In this document: one piece after another, positions 22,680-32,724 of the stretch
Position numbering within the stretch: position 1 is the first letter of the stretch
Layout of the letters: each line of letters opens with the position of its first letter
Source of the DNA: Phycomyces nitens
Taxonomy: Eukaryota > Mucoromycota > Mucoromycetes > Mucorales > Phycomycetaceae
DNA: 64,000 nucleotides
Direction: 5' to 3'
Assembly: GCA_022702545.1 (NCBI GenBank)
Contig: JAHRBC010000005.1
Location: 1,488,001-1,552,000, forward strand
Notes under the pieces: generated by a model
Database searches by the model: none
What the model saw: the letters and a program-made list of their open reading frames with translations, nothing else
What the model was told of the DNA's origin: nothing
Program-made: the position numbers and the translations under genes

Positions 22680-23977
22680 CTACTTGTTCTCAAACAGGAC
22701 AATCTGCTTTCCTTTACCGTACCCTTGTATACCATTCTCAACAGCTTCCTTCATGGCCTTCTCATTCCAGTCCACGGCTGTCCAGCGGGGCTCCCCAAGC
22801 TTCTTGGCTGCCATCAGTTCTACAAGATCTCCCAGCATCTTCTCTCGCTCTTCCTTTGGGTGAGTTTCTGTCCACTTGGACACCCAGAAGCCATAGAATG
22901 AGATGTTCTTGAATATCAGCATCGATGCAGGTAATGTCAGTGGAGCCCGTGCCATGGCGCCGTACGTGACCAGCTTTCCGTTTGGACTGTAACATTCGAA
23001 TCAGTAAAAAAGAAAAAAAAGAGATAGAGTCTGGCCAATCATCTTTCTGTTACCCTAAAAAGCGTGCCATTTCGGTCGCACTCTTGCCTCCCACGCAGTT
23101 CAGTCCCAGCAATAGCCTGTTCTTGCCAACCCAGCTCTTGACCTGCGACTTTGTCTCAAACGATCCAAGCTGATCGTCAGTGATGACGTGGGTCGCGCCA
23201 AGTGCAGTCAGCTCTTGGCGTAATTCCTCAATATCGGGTCTAAGGACTAGGATTAAGAACCACCACTGCCCCATTGGACTACTTTACTCCAAATCTTACC
23301 GGTTGCGAACCACATTAATCGTCTTTAGTCCCCATGCCTTTGCAATCTGAATCACAGCCTGGCCAACAGCACTATTGGCGCCATTTTGAATCACATAGTC
23401 GCCTAGCAACGTTTCGATCACAAGGTTTCAATTTGTGTAAGAAATAGATCTCATCACACTTGCCTTGTTGGGGAGGAATAAAGTCCTTGAGCATACGATA
23501 AGCTGTGCATGGGTTCACAGCAATTGTAGCCTGTTGGATCAAAGATACACTGGTCGCATTGGGCACAACCTGGAAGTCCTCGGGTGGACCGGCAGCAAAT
23601 GTACGCCAGGTGCCATGGCCGTTCTTGGTCATAATCACACGGTCTCCCTTTTTCAGCCCATTCACTGCATCACCAACGGCCACAACCTCTGCAACACCCT
23701 CGTTGCCACCAACTGCGGCCTCTACACCTTCCAGGTCCACAAACGGAGGTTTGATAGGATAGGCTCCCTGGATTTGGTTCACATCTGCAGGGTTGATGGG
23801 TGACGCCAGAAACTTGACGTGCACAGTGTCGCGTGTCAGGGCAGGCAGGCCATACGAATGCCACTTTAAGACCTGCGAAGGCGTTCCATACGACGAATAC
23901 ACCATTGCGTCTACTTTGGATCCATAGAATCGCACGCCGATAGGGCGGCTGGCTACTAAACGGCGAAGAATGGACAT
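22680..23977 (-). CDS. ETR1: Mitochondrial trans-2-enoyl-ACP/CoA reductase (MECR/Etr1 family)
   Basis: NADPH-dependent reductase of the last step of mitochondrial type II fatty acid synthesis, needed for lipoic acid and respiration. Exons 23977-23464, 23402-23300, 23239-23054 and 22986-22680 give 369 residues, the usual length. The N-terminus ([20 protein letters not shown]) looks like a mitochondrial presequence. The GroES-like part has [16 protein letters not shown] and [12 protein letters not shown]; the Rossmann part has [13 protein letters not shown] at 178-190, [11 protein letters not shown] and [16 protein letters not shown]. It lacks the zinc ligands of alcohol dehydrogenases, as expected for this family. 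The first intron has a GC donor. Confidence 0.93.
23403..23463 (-). other. GC-AG intron in ETR1
   Basis: Donor CAAG/GCAAGT and acceptor TGCTAG/GCGAC. The join restores [19 protein letters not shown]. Using the GT four bases downstream shifts the frame and loses the Rossmann motif. Confidence 0.85.
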
Positions 23978-24102
23978 TGAAGAAAAGAAGAGCCAAAGTC
24001 AAACAAGTCCGGGCATTCCACTTGAAAGGAATAATGTGGATAAAGGTTTATCCGCTTACACCAATTACAGACACAGTTTGTAATCTTTCTTTTTCTTTTT
24101 CC

Positions 24103-24438
24103 GGGGGATTACAAAAATGACAGCCAGCAGCCTATTCATCTCTTTTGTACCTAAAGCCTATTTTCCCCTTGCTTGCTTACTTGCTTGTTTTAATGCCCAT
24201 TTTACATGTACCATGAACGCACCAGCAGGCCAGGATCAATAGAGTCTATATTTGAAACCATTGAAAGTTATAATTATTATAAACTGGACTCTTCCCTCTA
24301 TCTCCCTGAGATGGCTAGTTATGATCCTGGTTTAGAGCCAATTCCAACAAAGAACTGCAAATATCTTTCTTTCTTTTTCTGTTCACCGCTATATCTATCA
24401 GCAAAATAATTGATTTTCCCAGAGATAATCATGATTGG
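24103..24438 (+). repeat. Left arm of the inverted repeat
   Basis: Matches the reverse complement of 25722-26107 over its length, with point differences and short indels. Tetranucleotide CTTG repeats lie at about 24170-24190. Confidence 0.75.
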
Positions 24439-25721
24439 TATCAACAGACATTGGCCAATTGGTTCAAAAGAGTCCTAATTACCCACAACTGCATGACAAT
24501 AAGAAAATTGGGATCTGAATTGAAAGCAAGGGACTTGGGAAAGTTGCAAAGGTACGAGTGGTTTATAAAACAAGATATCCAAGTCTTTTAAACAAATGGT
24601 TGCCTATATATACAATATCACGACAAGACATTCCAATTGAATAAATGCCAAAGCTAGAGTTCAATTCAGCCAGATTTTTTTTATCTTGATGATATATACA
24701 ATCTAGTTTGCATCGTCATTGTACGCAAGAATGCCCATGAATTATACCAAAAGGTGTGGTATCCGCCCAAACTCTCTAGGCATAATAGCAGTGATATATC
24801 GGCCATGAAATCTGAAAGTGGTATGGTCATGGTAAATTCAACAGATTCCAGAGAATAAATGTAAAGACGCATGGTTAATGATACGCTTACAAAATGAGAT
24901 AGACAGAAAACATGCTTAATTTTGATGCGCTCAAGCATATGAAATCTTTTGGAATAACCCAAAAACAATTGAAACAATGTTTGTTTGTTTTTTCTTCAAG
25001 AAATTGATACCTAGAAAACTTTTCTTTCAACATGGATCAACAATGGCTCTATCAGATATTGATAGAAAGCTGATATATAATATTAGGTAAATGGCCATTA
25101 CTATTGACCTTTAAACATCTTTTACTAAACTTATGAGCTGGATGAAAAACAGATCTTATTATTATTATTTGATATTTGGCCTCTCGGACCTTTTCTTGTA
25201 AATTCTGCTTACCGAATTCTCGATTGGATCCTGCCATACATAACACGACAAGGGTATTAATCTATAATCTGCAATTTCTGTTATAAAGTCAATCGCACCA
25301 TAAAAAAAGAAAAAGAAAAAAGTTGCTTAAATGACAAGGTGAAGGCATCAAGATACTATACAAACTTGATAATTCTTTTTGGGTAGTGATATATTCAATT
25401 TTTTGTTTTTTTGTTTTTTGTTTTCATTGATATTAAGAAAGGTCGACATTTCATAGACATTTGTGATTTCTAATATGCCTGTGATTAAACTGGCATTTAC
25501 AGACCAAAGATGATTCACGTCATTTTGTTTTTTCAATTGTAGAAATGTGTGTATGTGTATGTGTTTTTGTTTTGGATTCACAATGCCTCTACGCAAAATA
25601 TCTATACAATTTAAACAACTTGTAATCTATCAGAGACATTGGATCCAAGGCTGCATTAAAAACGTTATTCCAAATACACGTCACAGGATTTCTACGGCAA
25701 ATATCGACCTCTCTAACATCA

Positions 25722-26107
25722 ACCATGATTATCTCTGGGATAAAATGTTATTGTTGCCAATGACAAGACCTCTTTTATAGTATGGGAAAATCAATTGGTT
25801 TTCTGATAGATACAGTGGTGAGCAAAAGATATTTACAGTTCTTGTTGGAATTGGCTCTAAACCAGGATCATAAATAGCCATCTCAGGGAGATAGAGATAG
25901 AGAGAGAAGAGTCCAGTTTATAATAATAAGTAAAAGCTACAATGGTTTCAAATTTAGACTATATTGATTCTGGCCTGCTGGTGCGCTCATGGTACATGTA
26001 AAATGGGCATTAAAGCAAGCAAGTAAGCAAGTAAGCAAGCAAGGGGAGAATATAAGCTTTAGGTACAAAAGAGGTGAATGGTTGCTGGCTGTCATTTTGT
26101 AATCCCC
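25722..26107 (-). repeat. Right arm of the inverted repeat
   Basis: Reverse-complement partner of 24103-24438; longer by roughly 50 bases because of an insertion here or a deletion in the other arm. Confidence 0.75.
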
Positions 26108-26376
26108 GACATAAATCACAATCCATGTATTCTTAAAGTGTGTAGATGACGGATTAAAAATAAAACTCCGCCGGCATGGCAGACTTTATCCATCTGAATC
26201 ACGGATTATTATTATTTTTCGGAAAGCAAATTGAAACCTGAAGCGATAAATAAAATATACATTTTTATAGTAATAAAAAAAAAACAAATAGCAAGAAAAA
26301 AAAATATTAATAATACTATTATTCTTATTCTTATTAATATTATTATTATCATACTTGTACATCGTTCTCCTTTAGC

Positions 26377-27892
26377 ATGCCAAAGAAAATCGCAGCAGAA
26401 GACGACTATGAACGCAACATCAGATCCCCAGAGATGTGCGTTGATTACCTCTCCTACCACTTTGATGAGATGGACTTGGCAGCTTCCTGGAGAGTCATGA
26501 CCAAGCAAAAAAAAGATATCGTCAACGGATTACGTCTAGAGAACGCTTCTTGGAGAACCTGGGCAAAGCAAAAGAATAAGCTAAAGACCGTCAGTCCAGA
26601 AACCCTCAACTGGTGAGTAGTAAGCTGACAACAATAGGCACTAAAACTAAAATATAAAATATAAAAAAAATAGGCTCAAAGATAGTGATGTTACATGGCT
26701 GTACGGACCTCTGCACACAGTTATTCATGACCAAGAAGATCGCTATTCAAAACCCAAGATATCCAGCACTCAGGACACCCTTGGTCTCATTACTGCACCT
26801 CCACCCCTCACCGAACAGCAGATTAAACCACCTGTCTTGCGCAAACCAGAACCACTAAAAGTCAATGAACCCCAAAAGAGTGTACAATCCCAACCATCGA
26901 CACCTACCGGACGCCCATTAAAGTCTGCCTTGAAAAGAGTGACGATGTCTGATATCTTGAAACGGTCGGCGTCAGAGATCCATGTCGATACTCTAAACTC
27001 ACTTGGACCAGACCCTTCCTTGTCAATCGCAGAAGCCAACAAACAGCTCGGTGTCTTTTCTCCTTCTGTAATCGCCACCCATAGACAGCCAAAACTGAGG
27101 TTCAACCAGCATGTCGAACAGTGCATCGCTCTCTCTAGTGACGAAAAAACCGCGCGTTCTCGCAGCAACAGCCAGGCCACAGACAGTAGTCGCCTTGAGA
27201 ACACAGAGGATCCAAGTGGAGACGAACACATTGTCAGACCTCCTAGATCATCTATTAAAAAGATTGCACCCGCTCGTCTCAAGAACAGCTCTCAGTCAGA
27301 GAATGAGACTGACGTTTCATCGCTTTCTTCGTCTGCTTCGTCTACTGGTCAATGTGGCATGTTTGCAAATATCCAGACAGCAAACAGCAGCCGAAGAAAC
27401 TCTTATTCTTCATGGGATGACAATGACGACGATGAAGCCATCCCAGCTATCCTCAATCCAGCACACCCTATTCGTGTTCAACCACCAGAAGATCAGGCCA
27501 TTAGATGGGAAGGCCAGCCTTGTGTGTATGATGTCGTTCCTTCTTCAGATGTGTTTGAAGAAGAGGAAGAGGAAGAGGAAGAGGATGACGATGACTGGGA
27601 CACAAATGACGAAGAAGACGATCGTATTCTTCACGAAGTTGCTGGTCCTAGCAGGAACTCTACTGTACAGCGTACTTCCTTGCCTGGACCACAAATCTCT
27701 CCAAAATCACCTCCACTCAGCGAGCCTTCTCACTACCAAACCGTTGCTGATCCCCAGCCAAACTCTCCATCTAGCTACCGAGCAGTGGCCGATATCCATC
27801 GTCTGGATCAGGAACAGCGCACAACATCTCCTTCTCTCATATCCCAAGTAGCCAACTGGGCTTCTTCTCTTATCTGGTCAAGCCCTCGTTAA
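26377..27892 (+). CDS. REG1: Reg1-like regulatory subunit of protein phosphatase 1 (glucose signalling)
   Basis: Exons 26377-26612 and 26674-27892 give 484 residues. Residues about 15-90 match the fungal domain of Reg1-type proteins (CVDYLSYHFDEMDLAASWRVM, then LENASWRTWAKQ and WLYGPL). KLRF at 219-222, followed by NQHVEQCIAL, is the RVxF-type PP1-docking site in the same context as yeast Reg1. An acidic run of Glu/Asp lies at about 373-392, and the rest is Ser/Pro-rich and probably disordered. In yeast, Reg1 targets Glc7 to Snf1 and Mig1 for glucose repression; the role here is by homology. The start codon directly follows a tttag, so a 5' UTR intron is possible. Confidence 0.85.
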
Positions 27893-28217
27893 CCATATAC
27901 TAGAAAAAAATGAACCTCTCCCTCCCCTCCCTCTCTCCAACCTTGCATCCTATCCCACCCCACCCCCACTCCCAACTCTTTTTCTTTATCTTCTTTCCAT
28001 TTATTTTTTCGTATTTCAGATCTTTATAAATTTATAGACTATTTGCCAAGATCTTAGATTTTTCTCTCTCTTCATTTCATTATTCAAAACTTACACATTT
28101 AACATCTTGTAAGTATTTTATACACATACATACATATATACATAATATATATATATATATACATATACACATATACATATATATATACATACATACATAT
28201 ATATATATATATACATA
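27893..28217. other. Convergent 3' flanks
   Basis: Between the Reg1-like gene and the NOT2 gene, which converge. Holds a CT-rich block, poly-T and TATACATA repeats (28120-28215). No gene. Confidence 0.6.
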
Positions 28218-29819
28218 TTATGTGCCTTGTTGCTCAATATCACGGATTTCAAGCGCATCATACATTACCGTGTACTCCTTTCGAAAACTATTCCATGTCG
28301 TGGGATCAAAAAAGTGATAACTACCTCGCTCGCACGTCGTAGTCTGTACAACCAGATCAGTACCAGGTTCCTTGCACAACCACAGCTTGAGACCCTTGTG
28401 GAACCGCCACTGACGCTTGTATCTAATATGTTTTATACTCTTCTTAATTCTTGTATACAAATAAACCAAAAATCTATATATTTACAGTTCTCTGGCTGCA
28501 ATCTCTTGAAGCCTGTCGCGTGGACTACCATAGAACATGGCAAACAGACTATCCAGAGACAGCTGTCCCGTCACTTGTCTTAGTGGCTGTACACTGGGAA
28601 TACAATACGCGGGTGTGTGATTGAATGTGGCAGGAATGTTGTTGAGTGAAGCATGATCAGCGTCGTACCATGGAGACATGAATGTAGGATGAAGATCCCT
28701 AGAGATATATACATATATATGTATGTGTGTATATATGTATGTATTTGTTATTCATAAAGATTAGAAATGCAAACGGCCAAACCTCAACCTACGTGGGTGA
28801 ATCCAAGTCTAAGCCGAAACTGGCTGGATCATTCCCTTGGCCAAGTAGGGTCCATTGCTGATTAGAGGACTGCATGTACTCTAGTAGCTCAAGTAGTCCA
28901 CAGGATGGTGGATTGGTGGCAGCCAAAGAGCTCTTTTCATCTGGCCCAAAAGAGGCTGGAAACAGGTAATTGGCGGTCGTGTCTGTCCAAGGACCAGGTT
29001 GATGGTCTCTTGCCTAAAAAGAATTGAGTCTTTGTTGTTGTTGTTGTTGTTGTTGATGTTGATGTTACCTTTTCAAGGCCTTGTAGATTTGGATCAAAAG
29101 AGAGTTGGGTGGTGCCTGTTTTTTGTTTTGGTGTTTTAAGGGTAAGGATCTCCAAGCACCAACACCGTCCACCCTACCCAATATGTCTTTTTGGTACATC
29201 CCTGCCGTGTGCTGTTGACTATGGCGTGTGCTTCTGGCCGTGGTTGGATCCAAAAGGTCTGGCTGTGTCGATCTATGGACCTGATCTTGCTGTGATTCTC
29301 GCTTATCAATGAGATTGCAACTATCTGATGGGATATTCGCGTCAGTTGTCTGTATACATTCATTATTATTATTATTATTAAAAGAAGAAAGAAAAGAAAA
29401 GGAAAGGAAAAAAGACATCAATACAGTTTAGGATATAGGTATATGATTACCTTGGCTGGCAAGGCTCTGTCGACTGCCTGACATTACAGACGCTAAACAA
29501 CGAATATTTTGGACTATTGAGCCTATTTGTTAAATATATTCCCACCCCCAATCTTACCTGGACTCAGCAAGAGATCCGAGGTAGCAGAACTCAAGAATCC
29601 ACTGGACATAGGGTTAAAGGGCGTGAGGCCATAATTTGTGGTTTGGGTCATTTGGATTTTCTTTGTGGACAATGAGGATGAGTGAAGGGTTGTTACAAAG
29701 GGACCGGTAGATTGGACATTGATTGGCTGTGATTGGATCCCGGGTGGCCCAGGGGCGAATGGTGCTGATCCAGGAGATTGTGATGGAGATGATGAGAGCA
29801 TGTGTGCCAAGGCCAACAT
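28218..29819 (-). CDS. CDC36: NOT2 subunit of the CCR4-NOT complex
   Basis: CCR4-NOT deadenylates mRNA and modulates transcription; NOT2 pairs with NOT3/5. Exons 29819-29558, 29492-29451, 29324-29178, 29115-29069, 29013-28793, 28698-28486 and 28422-28218 give 378 residues. The Ser/Pro/Gln-rich N-terminus is variable. From about residue 200 come GLLELLEYMQ, GNDPASFGLDLDSPT and DLHPTFMSPW, then the NOT2/3/5 box with AARELYKRQWRFHKGLKLWL, TKEP-like CKEPGTDLVVQT, ERGSYHFFDPTTW and YDALEIR. The C-terminal three exons are secure. Exons 2-4 rest on phase only and could be off by alternative splice sites. Confidence 0.9.
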
Positions 29820-29953
29820 TAGAAGAATAGTAATAGAAGAGAAGAAGAAGAAGAAGAAGAAGAAGAAGGGAAAGACAAGAAGGTGTTTTTTTTTGTGTTT
29901 TGGAGTCTGTCTATACGTGATCTATCAAAAAAAGGCAAAAAAAATAAAATAAT

Positions 29954-30235
29954 TTAAAAAGACATTGCAAATGACTCTGGGATTTTTTTTTGCCATCTAT
30001 AGACATGATATGGGTGGCATGCTTGACACTCTGGCACAAAAACCAATTTGTAGTTTGACAATCGAATTTCGCAATCGCATTTTGTTGGTGGTCCGTGTCC
30101 CTTTTTTCTGATCCCGTGCAGGCTGGCTAATAGGTTTTGAAACCAACCAAGATATGAATATGAATATTTGGCTTGCAATTCAGCACACTTTGGACATAAT
30201 TCAATGTATTGAGGTCTGGCTATAGATATTGACAT
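29954..30235 (-). CDS. Small Cys-containing protein, unknown
   Basis: A single open frame of 93 residues from the ATG at 30233-30235. It has paired cysteines CPKC near residue 14, CDC near 55 and CQAC near 71, plus aromatic/basic residues, suggesting a zinc-binding fold. No signal peptide and no family recognised. It ends only 134 bp before the NOT2 start, same strand, so the NOT2 promoter overlaps its 3' UTR. It could be chance, but cysteine spacing and codon composition favour a real gene. Confidence 0.5.
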   Translation of the reverse strand: MSISIARPQYIELCPKCAELQAKYSYSYLGWFQNLLASLHGIRKKGHGPPTKCDCEIRLSNYKLVFVPECQACHPYHVYRWQKKIPESFAMSF

Positions 30236-30439
30236 GGTTGACAAGATTCAGTTTATTGAAGAAGAAGAAAAAAATATACTTTTACAACAAGAGCTATTTT
30301 GATTTTATTCCCTTGGTGCCTAATTTGTTGTTGTATGCTTTGCCTAGATGGCAAATATTGATCTTGGAGATGAAATGAGATATTACTTGTAATAGAGATT
30401 GTATAGGGAGAATAGAGATAGATGGGCGATGAGGGACTG

Positions 30440-32724
30440 TTAGATCAGAACCACAGCTGCACCGGCCACCACCAGAGCAGCGGCAATCGAGAGAGTAGGA
30501 AGCATTTTGGCACCTGCATTTTCATGAGTGGTTGCTGCCGACTGAGCAGCACCTGAAGATGTGGTGCTGTTGCTAGAGTTGGTAGTTCCGGTTGCGGTGG
30601 TGTTTACAGTGACAGAGACGTCTTTGTAGGCGCAACTGGCAGTGGTGCACAAGCACTGTCCGGCAACTAATTAAAGATGATTAGTACAGGTAGACAACTG
30701 AGTATTCTCAATAGATCTTACCAGGGTCCCACCAGATACTATCGCAGTTGTCAGGGACAGGGTGGCGGTAGGCTGGGTCAGTGCTCTGGACCGAGAGAGG
30801 AGGAAGAGGAGTAGCCAAGGTAGGAGCAGTAGAGGGACAGTTGAAGCATGTACCCCAGCTGGCGACATTGAAGTTGCAGGTATTCAGAAGACTAGAAGAA
30901 ACTAGGCCGACATCGCTGATCGTGATTTTCTCGAGGCCATTGCAAATCTCCTTGCCCGTGTTTGGAAGCTCGCACTTCATGTATGACTGATTGGCTAGCT
31001 CGCTAGCAGGAACAGGGTTTTGCATCTAAAAAGAACAAGAAAAAACATCCCAAGGGTTAGGGTGAATAAAGAAGACGAGACTATTGGCTTTATTTACCCA
31101 TTGGAGCAACTGGTCGTTGGAGACAAACCAGACATCAGGCTTTCCGGCAAGAGACTGAATAAAGCTAATGACACCTTGTCTCAAGGAACTGGGGTCGGGC
31201 AATCCGGGATAGTTGGTGAGATGGGTTGGGTGAACGTAGATACCAAATGGCTGGCGGTTTCCATTGTAATGACGATCAAAGTTGGTGTTGGACCATTCGG
31301 TTACATCTGCTACAGAACCTGCCAAGTAGTTGTCCATCAATTGAGGGACACTGGCATTATCATTGACAGCGTACATGGGAATCTCCCAAATGCCTATAGA
31401 TGCCATTGATTAGTCCATGTTCTCATGTCCATTAGAGGCTTTATTACCTGGCAGTTTGGCGGCACCACCATCACAGATGCCTGTCCAGCAATCGTTAGCC
31501 ATACCATTGTCGAGAGTATAAGGCCTATTTGTTACAGTTAGATCTATGGTCTTCATTGGATTCTACTTACCAGTAGCAATCATCGACAACGGCTGTGGCT
31601 GAACTATCATACTGGAATCCCTGTTGGCTAATCTCGGACAAGGTACCGGCGGTGTAGTTTACTTTTGAACAATACAAGCAGGGTAAGTACAGAGATCAAC
31701 AAAGTAAACAAAAAAAAGAAAACCAAGTCAAGGAGAAATATTGATAACCTACAGAATGGTGCTCTGAATCCCTTGATTTTGCCTTGTGGAATACCTGCAT
31801 ATTCATGCAGCATTGCTTTGGCGGCAGCAATTTCCCTACGCAAGAAAGAAGACATTAGATCAAATAGACAACATTGGCTGCAAAAAAATAACAATACTTA
31901 CTGTGAAGAAGGAGAGCCTAGATTGTCATCAAAAGGTTAGTATACTTCTCAATGCACCTCTATAGTACTCACCAACATGAGAGAATGTGTGACTAGAAAC
32001 AATAATAGATTGGTGAGAACAAGTAGGGGCCAATGCTCTTTAATGCTAGACTAGAGGCAGTCAAAGGATCTGGGAGCCCTTTTGCATAGAATACTTACTC
32101 TGCAACTTCGTTTCCATTGGCGTACCACTGCTGGACAAGCGAGAAATCGGTGTACTCCATAGAAACATACCAAGAGCCCTGTGAAGTTGAAGATTGGTAA
32201 GTTGGTCGTACTTATTATTATTTTTTGCACATTTGCTGCCAGTAAAGTATTTGTAACATTATGGTCTCCAAGACCAGGATCACGGTTATTGATTATTGAT
32301 TATTTAGTATTACCTTTGCTGTGCACCCATTGGGATTTCTATCAATAAAAGTTAGGTTACCAATACTACATCTATTCACAAATCTTACTTGACGTCCAAC
32401 AGCTGGTTGGCAGTGGCCAAGAGTGAAGGCTGAACACTGTCATCAAATGTGATTGTGACAAACTAGAAAGAAAGAATGAAAAGGCCAATTAAGTATTCAT
32501 TTTACTCTAATTAAATATAAAAACCTAACCTGGGGCACATCCTTGGGCGAAAGGCCATTTGGAGGCGATTGGGACGCACATAGACAGGTAGGAAGTTTGC
32601 AAGTTGTAGGGTCGCAAGAGTATGTGCTGGCGGTTGTGGTTGTAGGTATAGCTCCTGTTCCGTCCTGAGCGACAACAAGACAGAGCATCGAGAGGGCAGC
32701 AGCACCAAGACTAAGCAACTTCAT
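30440..32724 (-). CDS. CDA: Chitin deacetylase, secreted and probably GPI-anchored
   Basis: Removes acetyl groups from chitin to make chitosan in the wall. Twelve exons (32724-32530, 32462-32389, 32338-32314, 32178-32099, 31992-31973, 31917-31902, 31835-31753, 31661-31571, 31524-31448, 31393-31098, 31025-30722, 30666-30440) join to 495 residues. There is a signal peptide 1-19, an N-terminal Cys motif (CDPTTCKLPTCLCAS), the catalytic/metal Asp motif TFDDS at 70-74, the metal His pair HTFSH at 126-130 and the RAPF motif. A Ser/Thr-rich segment and hydrophobic C-terminus (MLPTLSIAAALVVAGAAVVLI region) signal GPI attachment. Several exons are tiny (16, 20, 25 nt). A further Cys-rich region (GTCFNCP, GQCLCTTASC) precedes the tail. 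Confidence 0.95.
31902..31917 (-). other. 16-nt microexon of the chitin deacetylase gene
   Basis: Bounded by acceptor tctag and donor gtaagt; encodes G|SPSS|Q right after the HTFSHV metal motif. Its neighbour upstream is only 20 nt. Confidence 0.8.

Larger units (their letters stand above)
24103..26107. mobile_element. Putative non-autonomous element with ~340-bp terminal inverted repeats
   Basis: The left arm (24103-24438) and right arm (25722-26107) are inverted copies. Both start with GGGGATTACAAAA, continue with TGACAGCCAGC, TTGTACCTAAAGC, CTTGCTTGCTTAC, GCCCATTTTACATGTACCATG and end in AGAGATAATCATG. The right arm carries about 47 extra bases near its inner end (about 25741-25790), plus small indels. 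The 1.28-kb spacer lacks a transposase. I see no clear target-site duplication. Such long arms are known in Mutator-like and foldback elements, but assignment is open. Confidence 0.65.
23978..26376. other. Intergenic region occupied by an inverted-repeat element
   Basis: 2.4 kb between ETR1 and the Reg1-like gene. Most is taken by the inverted repeat pair listed separately. The spacer (24439-25721) is AT-rich with no frame longer than about 100 codons and no transposase-like motif. The right end is the Reg1-like promoter with ATT runs. Confidence 0.6.

Noticed and set aside
24681..24977. Frame within the inverted-repeat spacer as a transposase
   Set aside because: Under 100 codons, no DDE or other catalytic pattern, and dominated by AT-rich codons.
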